A DNA stretch of 64,000 nucleotides, from NCBI GenBank assembly GCA_965644295.1, contig CBFFRP010000141.1:124001-188000 (forward strand), in the 5' to 3' direction. A program made the position numbers and the translations under genes. The stretch comes from Paraphysomonas bandaiensis (taxonomy: Eukaryota; Chrysophyceae). The notes under the pieces were generated by a model. The model worked only from the letters and a program-made list of their open reading frames with translations. It made no database searches and was not told the DNA's origin. Below are positions 41,451-53,220 of the stretch, one piece after another. Position 1 is the first letter of the stretch. Each line of letters begins with the position of its first letter.

Positions 41451-43774
41451 ATGGAGAAAAACAAATCGGACTCAGCGGACCTGTATCAGATCTCTCTTCT
41501 GATAGATCAATTGCGCCATGACGACCCTCAGATTCGAGCCAACGCCACGAAGAATATCGGCAGTATAGGTATGTGGTGTACCGTATTTTACAGTATTCGT
41601 GCTCAGATGCCTCTATAGCTAAAGCTCTCGGCCCTGAGCGCACACGATCGGAACTGATCCCCTTCATCAACGGTGCACTATATACTATACACAACACTGG
41701 ATGAATAGCTTAACTTATGATGATGCAGAGTCAACTGATGACGACGACGATGTTCTTCTTGCTATAGCTGAAAATATTGGTTTGTGTATTATCATTTTGT
41801 GCTGTCGTAACGTTTCGCTCTAGGCGATATTCAGTCTCACGTCGGTGGAGCAGAATTTTATTATACATTATTGGAACCAATCGAACTACTCGCTATAGTG
41901 GAAGATGGATCAGTAAGGGATGCGGTGGGCATTACATATTTTAATCGACGCCCTTGATGTATTTGTATTCAGGCCGTTAAGGCTGTTATTCCAATTGTGG
42001 ATGGTATGCCTGATGACCACTTACTCACGCATTTTGTCCCGTTTGTGTCGAAATTAGCTTTAAAAGACTGGTGAGGATGCCTTTCAGGAACTGAATAGTA
42101 TGTCTAACTTTCACTTTTCTTAAATTTACGTAGGTTCACGTCCAGGATCTCTGCGACGGCCCTCTTTCACATTGCATATTCCCGCCTTCCATCTCATGTC
42201 CAGAAGGAATTCAGAGCGTTATTTTCACGTCTCTGTGCGGACGACACACCTATGGTCCGTAGAATGGCTGCGAAACACTTTGGAGACCTTGCTAGTAGAA
42301 TGTCAGCACCAGAAATCCAGGATGAGCTTTTGGCCCCATTCAAAAAACTTGCTGTTGACGAACAGGTAGTTCATCACAACGCTTTGTACTGGTTTATTTT
42401 TAGTACTGTGATATTGTTCTGCATGAATATGAATTTGTCTATACTTCTAGGACTCAGTGAGGATTCAAAGCGTTGGTATCTGTATAGCTTTAGCAGAAGC
42501 ATTGCCGGCGGAACTGCGGGTAGGTGGTGACATTATATGTTAACATTTTGAAATATGCACAGATGAGCGAGGTGCTTCCGGTAGTGCTTAGTATTGCGTC
42601 CGACAGATCATGGCGTGTTCGTTGGTCTCTCGCAGTTAAAATTGCTGAATTGGGGAATGTGATGGGCCAACAGGTTACCAATAACTCCCTCTGTGAGTGC
42701 TACGAGAATTTGCTTCGTGACCAAGAAGCTGAAGTACGCTCTGCGGCAGCAGGAAACATATCGAAGATGTGTAGTCTAGTGCGCAAGGACATCACAATAT
42801 CCCGGATCCTCCCAGTAGTGAATCACATTATCACGGATTCTTCCGATCATACCCGAGCATCCTGTGCTTTAGTTATAAACGACCTCGCTTCCCTTTTGGG
42901 ACGGGACGATACTGTCGAAAATCTACTTCCGATGCTATTGCAGCTATTGCGAGACGATTCGTCAGATGTGAGTACTTAATAAATCTATAAGTTTACCTTC
43001 ATATGACTTTGGTTTACGTAATTTAATTATCTTTACATTGTTGATATCTGATATGGAGTTGCAGGTGCGACTCAATATTATCGCGAACCTGGATGCCATC
43101 AATGCAGTAATAGGTGTGGAACTTTTGAGTCAGTCTTTATTACCAGCGATCGTTGACCTTGCTGAAGACTCGAAATGGCGTGTGCGTTTTGCTATAATCG
43201 AACATATTCCTCGCATTGCCAACCAACTGGGGTGCTCATTCTTTAACGATAAACTGAATAATCTTTGTATGACTTGGCTGGGGGACGATGTCTACTCCAT
43301 CCGAAGGGCTGCTGCGAATAATCTTTGCAAATTAAGCGCACAGTTTGGTGAGGAGTGGGCGAAGGAGCAAATCATTCCCCGCATTGAGCGCATGCATACT
43401 CATACCAACTACCTGCAACGTATGACAGCACTTTATGGCATTCAGGTCCTAGCTACGAGCCTCTCCCAGACGACCGTTGAAGAGGTCATCGTTCCTCTCA
43501 TACTGCATATGGCTTCAGATGCGGTGCCCAATGTACGGCTGACTGTTGCCAGAACGTTAAACGATATCGTGTCGTCGAAAGGGGAAAAATTCCGTTCAAG
43601 TTTTTTGACCTCCTGTATTCAGCCCGCCCTCATGACACTCCTTGATGACTCTGATCGCGACGTGAGGTTCTACGCTAGACAAGTGCGTGTGCGGCCCTAA
43701 GTTTTATATTTTATTAACAGATATTGATGTAGGCCTCTGATGGAGTGACGGCTGTGGTTGGTGGAGCGCAGTAA
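41451..43774 (+). CDS. PPP2R1A: PP2A scaffold subunit A (HEAT repeats)
   Basis: Ten exons join in phase: 41451-41568, 41619-41672, 41729-41779, 41824-41924, 41973-42070, 42134-42365, 42451-42519, 42563-42967, 43065-43682 and 43733-43774. They give 595 residues, against 589 in the human protein. The chain is HEAT repeats throughout, with the PP2A-A phrases ALGPERTRSELIPF, WRVRWSLAVKIAELG, KWRVRFAIIEHIPRIA and NVRLTVARTLNDI. It scaffolds the catalytic C and variable B subunits of protein phosphatase 2A, which acts in mitosis, signalling and cohesin protection. Several exons are very small (51, 54 and 69 nt). Confidence 0.95.
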
Positions 43775-44469
43775 TTGCTGATATGCCGCAGGACAAAGGT
43801 GATAGATAGTTTTCATGACAACGAAGGCCGTGGTGTCCGTTGCTAAAGTATACCTGTTATACATACTAGTTACTTTTGCGGTCTCATATTTTGTAACCAA
43901 TAATGGGTTTGATAATGTTAAATATCACAAGATTAGTTGTGTGAAGTGAAATGCATATATAGCGACATTTGTAGTATTCTTGTATACTTCAAACTTCAAA
44001 AGGTGTGCCTCTTGAAACAAACACATGTCTCTTGAAGTTAAAACATTTCAGGATTCAGTAGTGTTTAATGTCGAGACAAATCTCTGCAGGCGAAAATTGA
44101 ATGCTCTTTTTTGACATTTCTCTTGAGTTAACCTCGGATAACATAAACTGTTGTTTTGTACATCAAAATGCTGAATTCTTAGAATTGTGTGTCAGACAGC
44201 AAATTCAAGATAATACTCGCGCAATATCTAAACACTTCACGTAATATTCATCCGGTTAACATCTGTTCTCCTTCACAGCAGGGTGTCGTAGATCGTAGGT
44301 TCACCCATTATAGATATACTTAATCACGGGCAATAAGGATGCTATATCATCCCGCGCTCAAAATTGAAACGATTGAAATGTTGAAATCTATTGGTAGCTT
44401 GTTTGCTCTTAGAAGAAATTAAGATTAGGAAAAAACAAAAGTATTGTTTCCTATCAAAATGGCAGCTAC
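43775..44469. other. Intergenic, no gene seen
   Basis: AT-rich sequence without a coding signal, ending at the left arm of an inverted repeat. Confidence 0.5.
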
Positions 44470-44520
44470 AAGTCGACCTGGGCATCATAAAACCTGGTGA
44501 AACGGTCGAAACCTGGGAAA
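44470..44520 (+). repeat. Inverted repeat, left arm
   Basis: AAGTCGACCTGGGCAT (44470-44485) recurs as its exact reverse complement at 45404-45419. Beyond the 16-bp core both arms carry further AAACCTGG units, so the similarity continues imperfectly inwards. Confidence 0.8.
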
Positions 44521-44715
44521 ATTTTACAAATGATACTGCTGACTAAAATTAGACAACGTTTTGTTTAAACTAGTGTAGTAGGTGTTGCATTGACGCGTTT
44601 TTAATGCATTTTGATTATATTTTAAAGTCATTAGAGTGGTTATAATAACCTAAACATGTAACGGATATACATATATATGTTGCTATATAGTATACTATAT
44701 ATACACAACCACATT

Positions 44716-45210
44716 CTACACACGGTAATCTGCAACAGTTCTGGTGCGCTTGCCAGATACCATAGGAGCAGCACCAACTGCGCCAGTATCTACCCACTCT
44801 TGAGCAGGTTCTTGAACGTAATCCCATGTCTTGACACGTTTTCTCCTATTGGAAGGTGCTGGAGTTTTCTGTGGGGCTGTTGTCGTAAAAATGTATAAGA
44901 AAAATATAACAAACGAATCGATACACATACCAGGTGCAAGGGAGAAGTGCTTGAGGAGCACGGACTTGTCCTCTCTGCTAGCAGCTTTCTTATTGCTGTT
45001 CTTGTAAACAAGATGGTAAGTACCATCATCATTTATAGCATGTATAGTGTCACGCATTTTGGTGACAGTAATAATTTCATCACCAACAGAGTTAGTGGTC
45101 AAAGGGTCACTATCATGATATGAAGTCTCCTGCTGAATATCCTCTTCATCAGAACTGTTTATTCGTGTGTTGACCTTTTGTTTGTTCCCTGGGGTCCGCT
45201 TCTTCAACAT
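44716..45210 (-). CDS. Small charged protein of unknown function
   Basis: Exons 44931-45210 and 44716-44876 join in phase (donor in GCACCTG|GTATG) to give 146 residues. The N-terminus is basic (MLKKRTPGNKQK), followed by an acidic Ser/Asp stretch. A central segment ITVTKMRDTIHAINDDGTYHL resembles a small beta-sheet module, and the C-terminal half has SNRRKRVKTWDY, a possible nuclear localisation signal. I do not recognise the family. The gene lies inside a 950-bp inverted repeat, so it could belong to a transposon or have been carried by one. Confidence 0.6.
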   Translation of the reverse strand: MLKKRTPGNKQKVNTRINSSDEEDIQQETSYHDSDPLTTNSVGDEIITVTKMRDTIHAINDDGTYHLVYKNSNKKAASREDKSVLLKHFSLAPGMCIDSFVIFFLYIFTTTAPQKTPAPSNRRKRVKTWDYVQEPAQEWVDTGAVGAAPMVSGKRTRTVADYRV

Positions 45211-45374
45211 GTCAACGGTTATCTCGAAATGTTTTTTCTTTTCTCAGAGCATGTTACTGACAAGCAAAACTTTGAACAACAATGTTCAAAGTAGTTACTA
45301 TAAACACTGCAATTGATGCATATGGCTCCAGAAGAATTCATATGACATCTGAACGATATGCATTTTCATATGCA

Positions 45375-45419
45375 AACCTGGTCAAATTCACTTCCCAGGT
45401 TTCATGCCCAGGTCGACTT
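45375..45419 (-). repeat. Inverted repeat, right arm
   Basis: This is the reverse complement of the arm at 44470-44520; the 16-bp core is perfect. The arms enclose the small unknown gene at 44716-45210. Confidence 0.8.
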
Positions 45420-45822
45420 TACATAAGGAAATGACATTTGGACTAGAGACTTACTCAAGCCAATACACCCCCGAATTTTAATAATAGCTACAACAAATAT
45501 AACTCTATCATAGAAGAATACTGAGGGAAGAGTAAGTCACAAGTGTGATGATGAATGCAAATAATTGTAGCTTCCTGTTGTTATTGGCCTCATTATCACA
45601 TGTATGTAGTATGTACAATACACTTAACCTCTGTTAGTGAAACTGACTCGAGTGCTGTGTGTTTATTTTTATGATCTTCTACAGCAGACGAAGAATGGAA
45701 GATGACTTGAAGTGTTTGGTGCTCTGCTTTTGATAGTTGGCTCAACACATAAAATCATATGATATATGACTGTAAATACAACAATTAGTTTCTGTTGAAC
45801 CGAATATTGAAGTTGAATGTAC

Positions 45823-45890
45823 AATATGAGCGTTCTGTTGAGTCCAATTCAGGTCAAGAAAAGCTTTTTTCAGGCAAAATGGGGAAATAT
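45823..45890 (+). repeat. Short dispersed repeat, copy 1
   Basis: About 65 bp containing ATATGAGC.TTCTGTTGA, CCAATTC.GGT, TTTTTTCAG and AAATGGG align with 56620-56687 in the same order. Otherwise 45420-46196 is AT-rich with no gene recognised. Confidence 0.65.
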
Positions 45891-46196
45891 TATAATCATA
45901 ATTGTCTTCCTTCGTTACTAAATTCTAAAAAATTGCACATGTGATACAGCAGAGTACAGAAGTATATAGACTTTTCCCTTATGTCTTTTAATAATTATCC
46001 ATCTTTGGATATGGCTAGTGCTGTAAAAAAAGATGTCTATACACTACTATACAACGCATGTTGGATGACAAGCCATAACAAATGCACTGTGTAATCCATT
46101 GCAGCGCATTTACAAGAATGCGCTATGATATATATTTTGCTGAAAACAGTAATCAGCACTCAATGAGCAACAACATCATTTCTATACCATATAATG

Positions 46197-47459
46197 TTAT
46201 GGTTTGAAGTGCTGGGAATCATCAGGTCCACTTCCTTTGTCAGGGTACACGTAAGTAGTGAGTGCTATAGCAAAAGCTTGTATAGGGGAGAGAGGGTACT
46301 GAAAATCCAGAACATATTCATCCTCAGAAGACTTTCCAAATTGTAATATGGCTTGGTCCGCATTCACTGCACGCACATAAAATTCTTAACAACTGCTGCT
46401 ACGTACAAACATAGTATCTTACACTCATCACTTGCACTTTTTTGCAAAGAATTCTTAATGTCCTGCTCCTCAAACAGCAAAATATTTCTAGCTGATGGAC
46501 ACAAAATGCGATTTCCCTGGAACTTGAGCACTAGGCACTCTAAAGAATCATCCCACTGTGGAAGACGATTCAAAAGTCGCATTCCCACAGGCTTCGAGAG
46601 TGACCGGCTGTTAATATAGCCACTAATATCAGGCGCATTTATACCATGCGCCCTAAATGAACGTGGACTGTAGTCAAATTACAATTAAAAATCACACTAA
46701 TAATTAATAATTTGATAACTGAATAGCGTTACTTACCACCATACCAGCCTTGACCCAGCTTCCACCGTAGGTACAGTAATCAAAGAGCATCGCATGTCCA
46801 CATTTGCAACCTTGTGACGACGATTCATCTATTCATATACAATTACCCGATGCTCTGTTAATGCAGCCTGATAGATGCCACTTACATGAGTAATTTTTGC
46901 CAGAATCTCTCTCTGAGAGCTTCCCCATGAACACGTGTACTGGCCAAGGTAGTCGTCACAGTACCGACATTGATTCGAGCAAAGTAAAAACGAGGAGTCA
47001 GGCATTTTCCTACAGACGTTTATAAGTCTGGCATACTAAGTAACTACATTCACAAAACATACATTAGTTTTGCAACATAATGTCCTCGAACTTTTTCGTT
47101 TATGATGTCGAAGTGTTCATACAGGGATATGTAAAACGTTTTCTCCACAAGAATTGCTTTCAAAAGAAATCTATCAGAGCCTTCAAGGAAAATACTACAA
47201 CACATTAAAACAATACACAAGCAATTTATGGCAATACCTGAACGAGTTTCCATATGCACAGAAGTAACACCTCACCCATCCTCTGGACCTGTGACAGGGC
47301 ATATACACTTCATTCGACATTAGCTCATAGCACATGCCTAACTCCTGCAATATAACATCAGATCAGCTTCATTGGACGCATACTGATGATAGAGGGAGCA
47401 CTCACCATGTCCTCCGCTTGACCCACAGCCGTCTCCTTGCACTCACTGTGCCTGGACAT
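46197..47459 (-). CDS. Tubby-like protein
   Basis: Seven exons join in phase: 47406-47459, 47271-47344, 47063-47194, 46886-47009, 46737-46828, 46423-46667 and 46197-46366. They give 296 residues. The C-terminal half has the tubby signature: LVLKFQGNRILCPSARNIL, then AILQFGKSSEDEYVLDFQYP and LSPIQAFAIALTTY, which form the last strands and the buried C-terminal helix of the tubby barrel. The N-terminal half is an atypical, cysteine-rich version of the barrel (RFLLKAILVEKTFYISLYEH, FLLCSNQCRYC). Tubby domains bind PI(4,5)P2 and escort membrane cargo, often to cilia; that role is inferred here. The usual disordered N-terminal tail is absent. Confidence 0.82.
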
Positions 47460-47756
47460 AAGCACCAACTGCTACTGCTACTGCTACTGATCTAGTATCC
47501 CCCTACTCATAGCAGATCATTGTGTCTGAAAGTCAAACCTTTGTTGCTATTAGTACGAGGCGGTATACTTAACTGCCTCACCAGTCCAGCAGTGCCTGAG
47601 CATCAGAGCGAGGGGCGGCTGCATGTATACACTGCTGGACATATCTAGATATACGGGGAATACACACTGTATACCACATTGCTACAGAGCGTATTCCATT
47701 CATACAGGCCTCAGAATACGTTCACACCTAAAGCAGTGTCGTGGTGTACGGCACCA

Positions 47757-48034
47757 GTGTGAAGGTACAGCAGCAGTGTGAAGGTACGGTGCAGCAGTGT
47801 GAAGGTACAGCAGCAGTGTGGAGGTACGGTACAGCAGTATCGTGGTGTACAGTGTGAAGGTACGGTACAGCAGTATCGTGGTGTACAGTGTGAAGGTACG
47901 GTACAGCAGTATCGTGGTGTACAGTGTGAAGGTACGGTACAGCAGTATCGTGGTGTACAGTGTGAAGGTACGGTACAGCAGTATCGTGGTGTACAGTGTG
48001 AAGGTACGGTACAGCAGCAGTGTGGAGGTACGGT
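47757..48034 (+). repeat. 34-bp minisatellite
   Basis: About five near-identical copies of a 34-bp unit (GTGAAGGTACGGTACAGCAG plus TATCGTGGTGTACA) are flanked on both sides by shorter variants containing GTACAGCAGCAGTGTG. Because 34 is not a multiple of three, the open frames across it are repeat-driven. There are no unique spacers, so it is not CRISPR-like. Confidence 0.9.
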
Positions 48035-48267
48035 AAGAATTCCTAGTAGTACGAAACCCGGTTACTGAGTACGTCAACTGCCGCACTGCTCACTCAAGCT
48101 GATATGACGCGAGCAATCGGAAGCAGATCAAGACAGACGTCGATCCTCGCTGCGCTTTCATTTATCGGTAGTTCCTTCACTGCATTATGAGTCCAGAGTC
48201 GTTCAGAGTCATTTAGATTGACCAGGAGCCTATAGCTTATAGCTTATAGCCACAGGCCGCAGCACTT

Positions 48268-49436
48268 ATGAACGACTCAGGTAGGACTAACCGCTCACAT
48301 AACTCATGTATTAATTGGGGACATGTACAGACAATGGCCCTATTGTCCGAACTCCATCGTCCTCCTCACCTTCTTTCCATTCTCCAAGGAAAACAAAACT
48401 CTGCCGACAGAGGGAGCCGGTTGGACAGGTCTCTGATAAGACTGAATCCAGTGTTCGTCAGCGTCAGTCCTCTCAATCACATCAGAATAGCAGATTTATT
48501 CGTCTCCAGTCATATCCAGGAAGAAGTGGAGAGAGACACTGTCGCAAACGAAAAATACCTCTTGTAAAACCCAAGCAGCTTGAGTGTGTTCCTCCCTGTG
48601 TGTATAAGGTTCAGTGCCACGAAGCTCGAATTCAACACGCCCAGGAGATGGAGCGTAAAGCTCTAGAAGTAAGTTTTGACAGTTGTGAAGGTAATAATAT
48701 AATTACTCGTATTACTAGGCCTCTATTCATCGAAATTATAAGAATCAACTGAGGTTACAAGTGAAATCTGAACGCAAGGAAGAAAAGCAGGCTTCACTTC
48801 GCGAATTACACGCCAAGAATATAAGTCTACGAACAGTACAGTGGATATTAGTGGAAGGTGTGCGCAGTGTAGCACGTCGGTAAGCTTTTATTCCATAGCG
48901 TTGAAGTATGTAACCCAGACGATATCAGAATTGCTGACGCAGCTCGAGAGAGATATAGACTAAATAAAAAAAAATGCGAGAGTGCGAGCAAAATCTCTCG
49001 AGCTTGGAAGCAGCACCGCCGTGCTCGGATGCAAGCAGTATTCTGGGCTAGTATGCTAAAAGCCCGAGAGAAAGTAATACAGCTGAGGAGAGATGAGGAA
49101 GAAGCATTTCAACGACGTGTACAAAAAAGACAAATTAAAGAAGCATGTATACTGGCTGATATCCAACGAAATATATCACAAAATCATGAGATGAATTCCG
49201 TGAAGTGTCCGAAACAATACAGATTGGAGTGTGCTACTAGGAAAGGGGAGGTTGTTGATATATTTTCGTACGTGTATCCTCTTGACCTGGGACCCTCGGA
49301 TAGTTACTCCGAAACCATTAGATTGCTCAAGCAAGACATGAACCGCCGTCGATTGGAGTGTCTTGGAAATAGACTGGAAGCAGAGGAGAATGTCGATAGA
49401 ACAGAAGCAACTACACCATATTCCATGAATGACTAA
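48268..49436 (+). CDS. Coiled-coil protein with IQ-like motif, unknown function
   Basis: Exons 48268-48280, 48331-48668, 48743-48879 and 48929-49436 join in phase to 331 residues. The N-terminal third is Ser/Pro/Gln/Arg-rich and disordered. The middle and end are highly charged helices (EARIQHAQEMERKALE, SERKEEKQASLREL, KVIQLRRDEEEAFQRRVQKR), probably coiled coil. ISRAWKQHRRARMQ looks like an IQ calmodulin-binding motif with the first Ile kept. This composition is common in basal-body and cytoskeletal proteins, but no family is recognisable. The first exon has only 13 coding bases, so the start could lie elsewhere. Confidence 0.65.
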
Positions 49437-50211
49437 CGCAAAATCCTTTTTATGTAACCATAAATTATTGACTCCATTCTACAACCTAGAATTTACATCG
49501 CCTCGTAAAGAGATCAGGCAATTTAGAATTCATCTCACATGAGCAATCGATGGTTTATTCTTTATATTGAAGCTTGAGACGCGACCAGAGGTGTCATGTT
49601 AAGTCTTTTCTGGAGTAGCACAACGATTTAGCCCGAAACATAAAATATTTTACTTTCCCTATAAAATATAATAAAACGTCTCCCAGGTTCTCGTCCTACA
49701 ATTCCTACTATACTACTATAACTAATATCCACCATAAAGATATTACTATCAATACATTAATAATTAATAGTAATGCATTAGCTTTCCAACAATAATATTT
49801 CAATACTGTTCTAACAATGTGCAGACTACCACAATACACAACACCATATAGGATGTAGGCTACTATTAGCTACTATTAACGTCTGTAGCGGATACAAGTA
49901 ACCACAAGTCGTGCTTAATACCTGAATATGGACGCTGCACAGGCTTGCGTAACAATGAATTGACAACTAATGGAGTAGTAGTGAGAGGTATCCTAAATAG
50001 TTATTGATATATATGATATATTAATGAGATATTAATAACCAAGCATCCGATTTTTGGCGTTTCAACTATAATCGCCCTTTAATTCTATTTCTGGCTTTTA
50101 CCATTATTTCAAGGTGCCTAGGTGTCATTCACTTGCGAAATACTTCAAGGTGCATCTTCCTTATAATAATATTTTGTCAATCGTTTTCAAATATTTTCGT
50201 TAGTAATAGTC
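49437..50211. other. Intergenic, no gene seen
   Basis: AT-rich sequence with runs of ATTAATAAT and no coding signal. Confidence 0.5.
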
Positions 50212-50240
50212 ATAGGAGCAGGAGCAGGAGCAGGAGCAAT
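50212..50240 (+). repeat. (AGGAGC)n microsatellite
   Basis: Four to five AGGAGC units abut the left end of dispersed repeat copy 2. Confidence 0.85.
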
Positions 50241-50742
50241 AGGCGCTTGAGAGTCAAAACTAATGTGCGTAGCATTTTTCAATTTAACTTAACTAGTGCT
50301 TAACTCTGATATCCTACTATATTTAACGCTACTAAAGCTGCTTGTGCATCACCACAAGAGCCAAGGTGCAACCACTTTCGCTTTATTTCCCTCATCACTC
50401 AATCCAAACGCAGTTAGAAACAAGCAGAATGTTGATATAGCTGAAATCTGCTAATTTCAGGATTTTTGAGTCCTTAAGAAGGTGAGCCGCCCAGGTGCTT
50501 GACTTCAACTGACAGCCCAATACCCGGAAGCCTTCGAGGTGGGCCTATTCCCGAATGCCTGTTTATTCGTCAGGGCTCAAAGACGTCTCTACACAAGTGA
50601 CACATGTATTAGTGTCCCTTGTACTACACAAGCATTTGGCTATGAGTGGGCAGAATAATGTCTCCCGGAAAAATCTCTCCGGTACTTATCCCTCATAACA
50701 TAACGAAAAGGTGCGAGTCCGACTTTGTTTAGGGAAATATTT
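50241..50742 (+). repeat. Dispersed repeat, copy 2 (about 500 bp)
   Basis: This is the partner of 18636-19120, in the same orientation, with scattered substitutions and small indels. An insert of about 30 bp after the first 20 bases is the main length difference. GGCTATGAGTGGGCAGA and GGTGCGAGTCC, about 60 bases apart near the right end, loosely resemble Pol III A and B boxes. No ORF is conserved between the copies. Confidence 0.8.
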
Positions 50743-51637
50743 CATTGACGTTGTTCAGAATATATTTCCTAAGTTGGAGTATTTCCTTATGGTACTTGAA
50801 AAAGATAAATGGCCTATCTAGTTGATCCAGTGATACACATTTAAAAACCCCGCGCATTCTAGGGGGAAGGGGGCCCGGCCAATGTCACTATAGGCCTATA
50901 CTGAGTCACGAGAAGCTACGCGTACTCTTTATTAGGTAATAGGAAGGTAAACATGGTCCTACTAGAATTTGAGCGAATTACATATATAAGTCATGCATAG
51001 GTATGAGAAATTCTGCGTAATCTTTTAGCAAAGGTGAACACGGGTTGGGCGGCAACAGAATCTGCGCGTGATCTAGTATGTCGTCAGCTACATTGGTGGA
51101 CGGTACACGGGTAGGCGGGTATTAGAATCAGTACAAATCTTGGTATTATATGTGGTATACCAGCGAGTATAAAATATGACCACGCCCTCGGAATGGGGCA
51201 ACATTCCAGGAATAAGGCCGATACCTTTCGTTTGACAGAACCGTATGTAAACGACCGTTTCCAGATATACTGCACTCAAACCTTCAACCCGCAAGGGAAC
51301 TAGCATTGTTAATGAAATACGTCCATCCATTATTTTGCTTCAATAGGCCCTTCTTTGCATTGACAAACATCGTTTGGCTGTTCCTCCTTCGGTTCGAAAA
51401 ATACCCATATATTTTCGTTACGCGAATACGCTTCCTGCTCCTATAACTATTACCTAAACGTAACTCAATAAAGCTTGCCTGGAAGAGCTCTAGCAACGTT
51501 TTCCTTTCTATACGATATTTACACCACATTCCAAACTGGTATATGAAATTTTCGTTATTACAAAACGTGCTACATGTCGTAGAAAAACAATGTAATTAGT
51601 AGATATAGATAACCCTATCTTAATCTACAACTGCTTC
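50743..51637. other. Intergenic with overlapping minus-strand open frames
   Basis: Two overlapping minus-strand frames (51284-51529 and 51088-51330) could be one broken coding region, since both look protein-like, but no family or splice junction was recognised. No other gene is seen. Confidence 0.35.
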
Positions 51638-52517
51638 TTAATCCTGTCTACACTTCAGAGTTCGCTTATGTACTCCTTCAGGAGTGCTAAAATAATACAC
51701 ATCAGACATCTACAAGCCATTGAAATTATTACTCACATAATGATAACTTCTGCGCCCCACCCACTAAGCGCGTCCCTGTCGACAGCGGAGAGCAAACACT
51801 GGGAGAGAACCTCAAACAGTTCATCGGGGTTCTTCATAAAGGATAAACCATAAGCTTAAATATAATTCGTCAAACACGTGTATCCTTACCATGTCAGGGC
51901 GATAGAGAGCCTCACACATTCCGTGCAGATTGGCAGTACATGTGCCAGATACCACGAAATCGTCAGTGAAAACAGGAGCACCAATCAGGTCCATGCCAGA
52001 CAGAAATGGTTTATTGTCATTTGTCAAACCAGCTACCACCGGCTCACAAAACCAAGGCCCAAACCTAGAAATTTTGAATCGTGTTACACTTACTTCGAGA
52101 TTTCACACATGACGTACGCACCTCTTCTCGTACAATAGCGTTGACAATAAAGCAGAGAATGTCTCCGGTTTTATCTCTCTATGCTCGCGAAATCTATACA
52201 AGTTACACTGGAACTGTAGCAGTTGATGCAAGGATATCACGTCGGTGGCTAGACCAGCCAAACCCACATATGTTTTTTCACCCATTTCGAACACTTTCTT
52301 GAAATCTTTCGCAACAGTTTGCGCCTGAACACCTAAACGAGTGTCGCTAGAGCAAGCATTAAACTCATATTTATAACAGACAGGCTGGTAGTACCTGCAT
52401 ATTCCTACACAATTTTTACCGGCCATGCCGATGATGGCAGCTCCATTATACTGTAGAATCGACTACAACAAGAAAGAGTTATATGAGCATATGAAACACA
52501 GTGGCGAGGAGTACCAT
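51638..52517 (-). CDS. PSMB3: 20S proteasome subunit beta-3
   Basis: The coding exons are the ATG alone (52515-52517), then 52395-52462, 52122-52346, 51890-52064, 51737-51831 and 51638-51686. They join in phase to 204 residues, against 205 in human. The order matches beta-3 closely: SILQYNGAAIIGMAGKNC, DTRLGVQAQ, TYVGLAGLATDV, LLYEKRFGP, DLIGAPVFTDDFVVSGTC and the C-terminal KRTLKCRQD. It is a non-catalytic beta subunit: there is no propeptide and no exposed catalytic Thr1 after a Gly. It forms part of the inner ring of the core particle. An intron directly follows the start codon. The gene is head-to-head with RAD21, about 700 bp apart. Confidence 0.95.
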
Positions 52518-53220
52518 TTGTGTTGCACTTATTTAAAATATTGTTATCTTGAAATCCTAAGTGAGGGGAGTCACGGAGTTGTACGATCTGTATGGCTTGG
52601 TCAGACCTCGACACACATATATATATATATATGCATGTATGTATACCTTATACAGACACACCTCTACGAGTATGCTGGTATCTCTCCCACACTGCACAGC
52701 ACACACAACAATACGATGCACGTACCGGAATACCTTAGAATACCGGGAATACGTATATAATCATGAAGTGAAGCAAAAAAAGTGAACCCTGCCGTATGAG
52801 GTGATGATGATGGTGTTGTGAGGGAGACGAGGCACTGGGCTTGAGATCAAGTCAATCTATCATCTATTTGGCGATTGGCTCAGACGAATAGCACTTGATC
52901 GTAGCTATTCAAGTATAAGGCTGATCCTGTGTACTTCACACTTCAAATTGGAAGTCAGTGATTGGTTAGTGTGCTCACTTTTCCAGTCGAAGTGAAAGCT
53001 GTGCATTCCAGTGAAGTCGAAGAGGAGTCTGCGTCATCGAATAATTCGCTTAGTGATAGAGTCAAAGAGTGTCCTGTCCTTACATAGTAGTCAGCGGACG
53101 GGTCAATAGATACACTTAAATATAGTTAATCATATACGTGCATCTGCGCACGCTGTTGCTGTTGCCATTTCCGCATTTGTTGTTATCATTTTTGTTATTG
53201 CTCAAAAGAAATAGCGAAGC

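Noticed and set aside
47757-48034. Possible CRISPR-like array
   Set aside because: Repeats are head-to-tail with no unique spacers, and the genome is eukaryotic.
50640-50720. tRNA gene inside dispersed repeat copy 2
   Set aside because: The A-box-like and B-box-like words are there, but the flanking bases do not pair into acceptor or T stems.
51084-51529. Two overlapping minus-strand frames as one pseudogene
   Set aside because: They could be a broken gene, but no motif supports it, so it is left as unexplained sequence.
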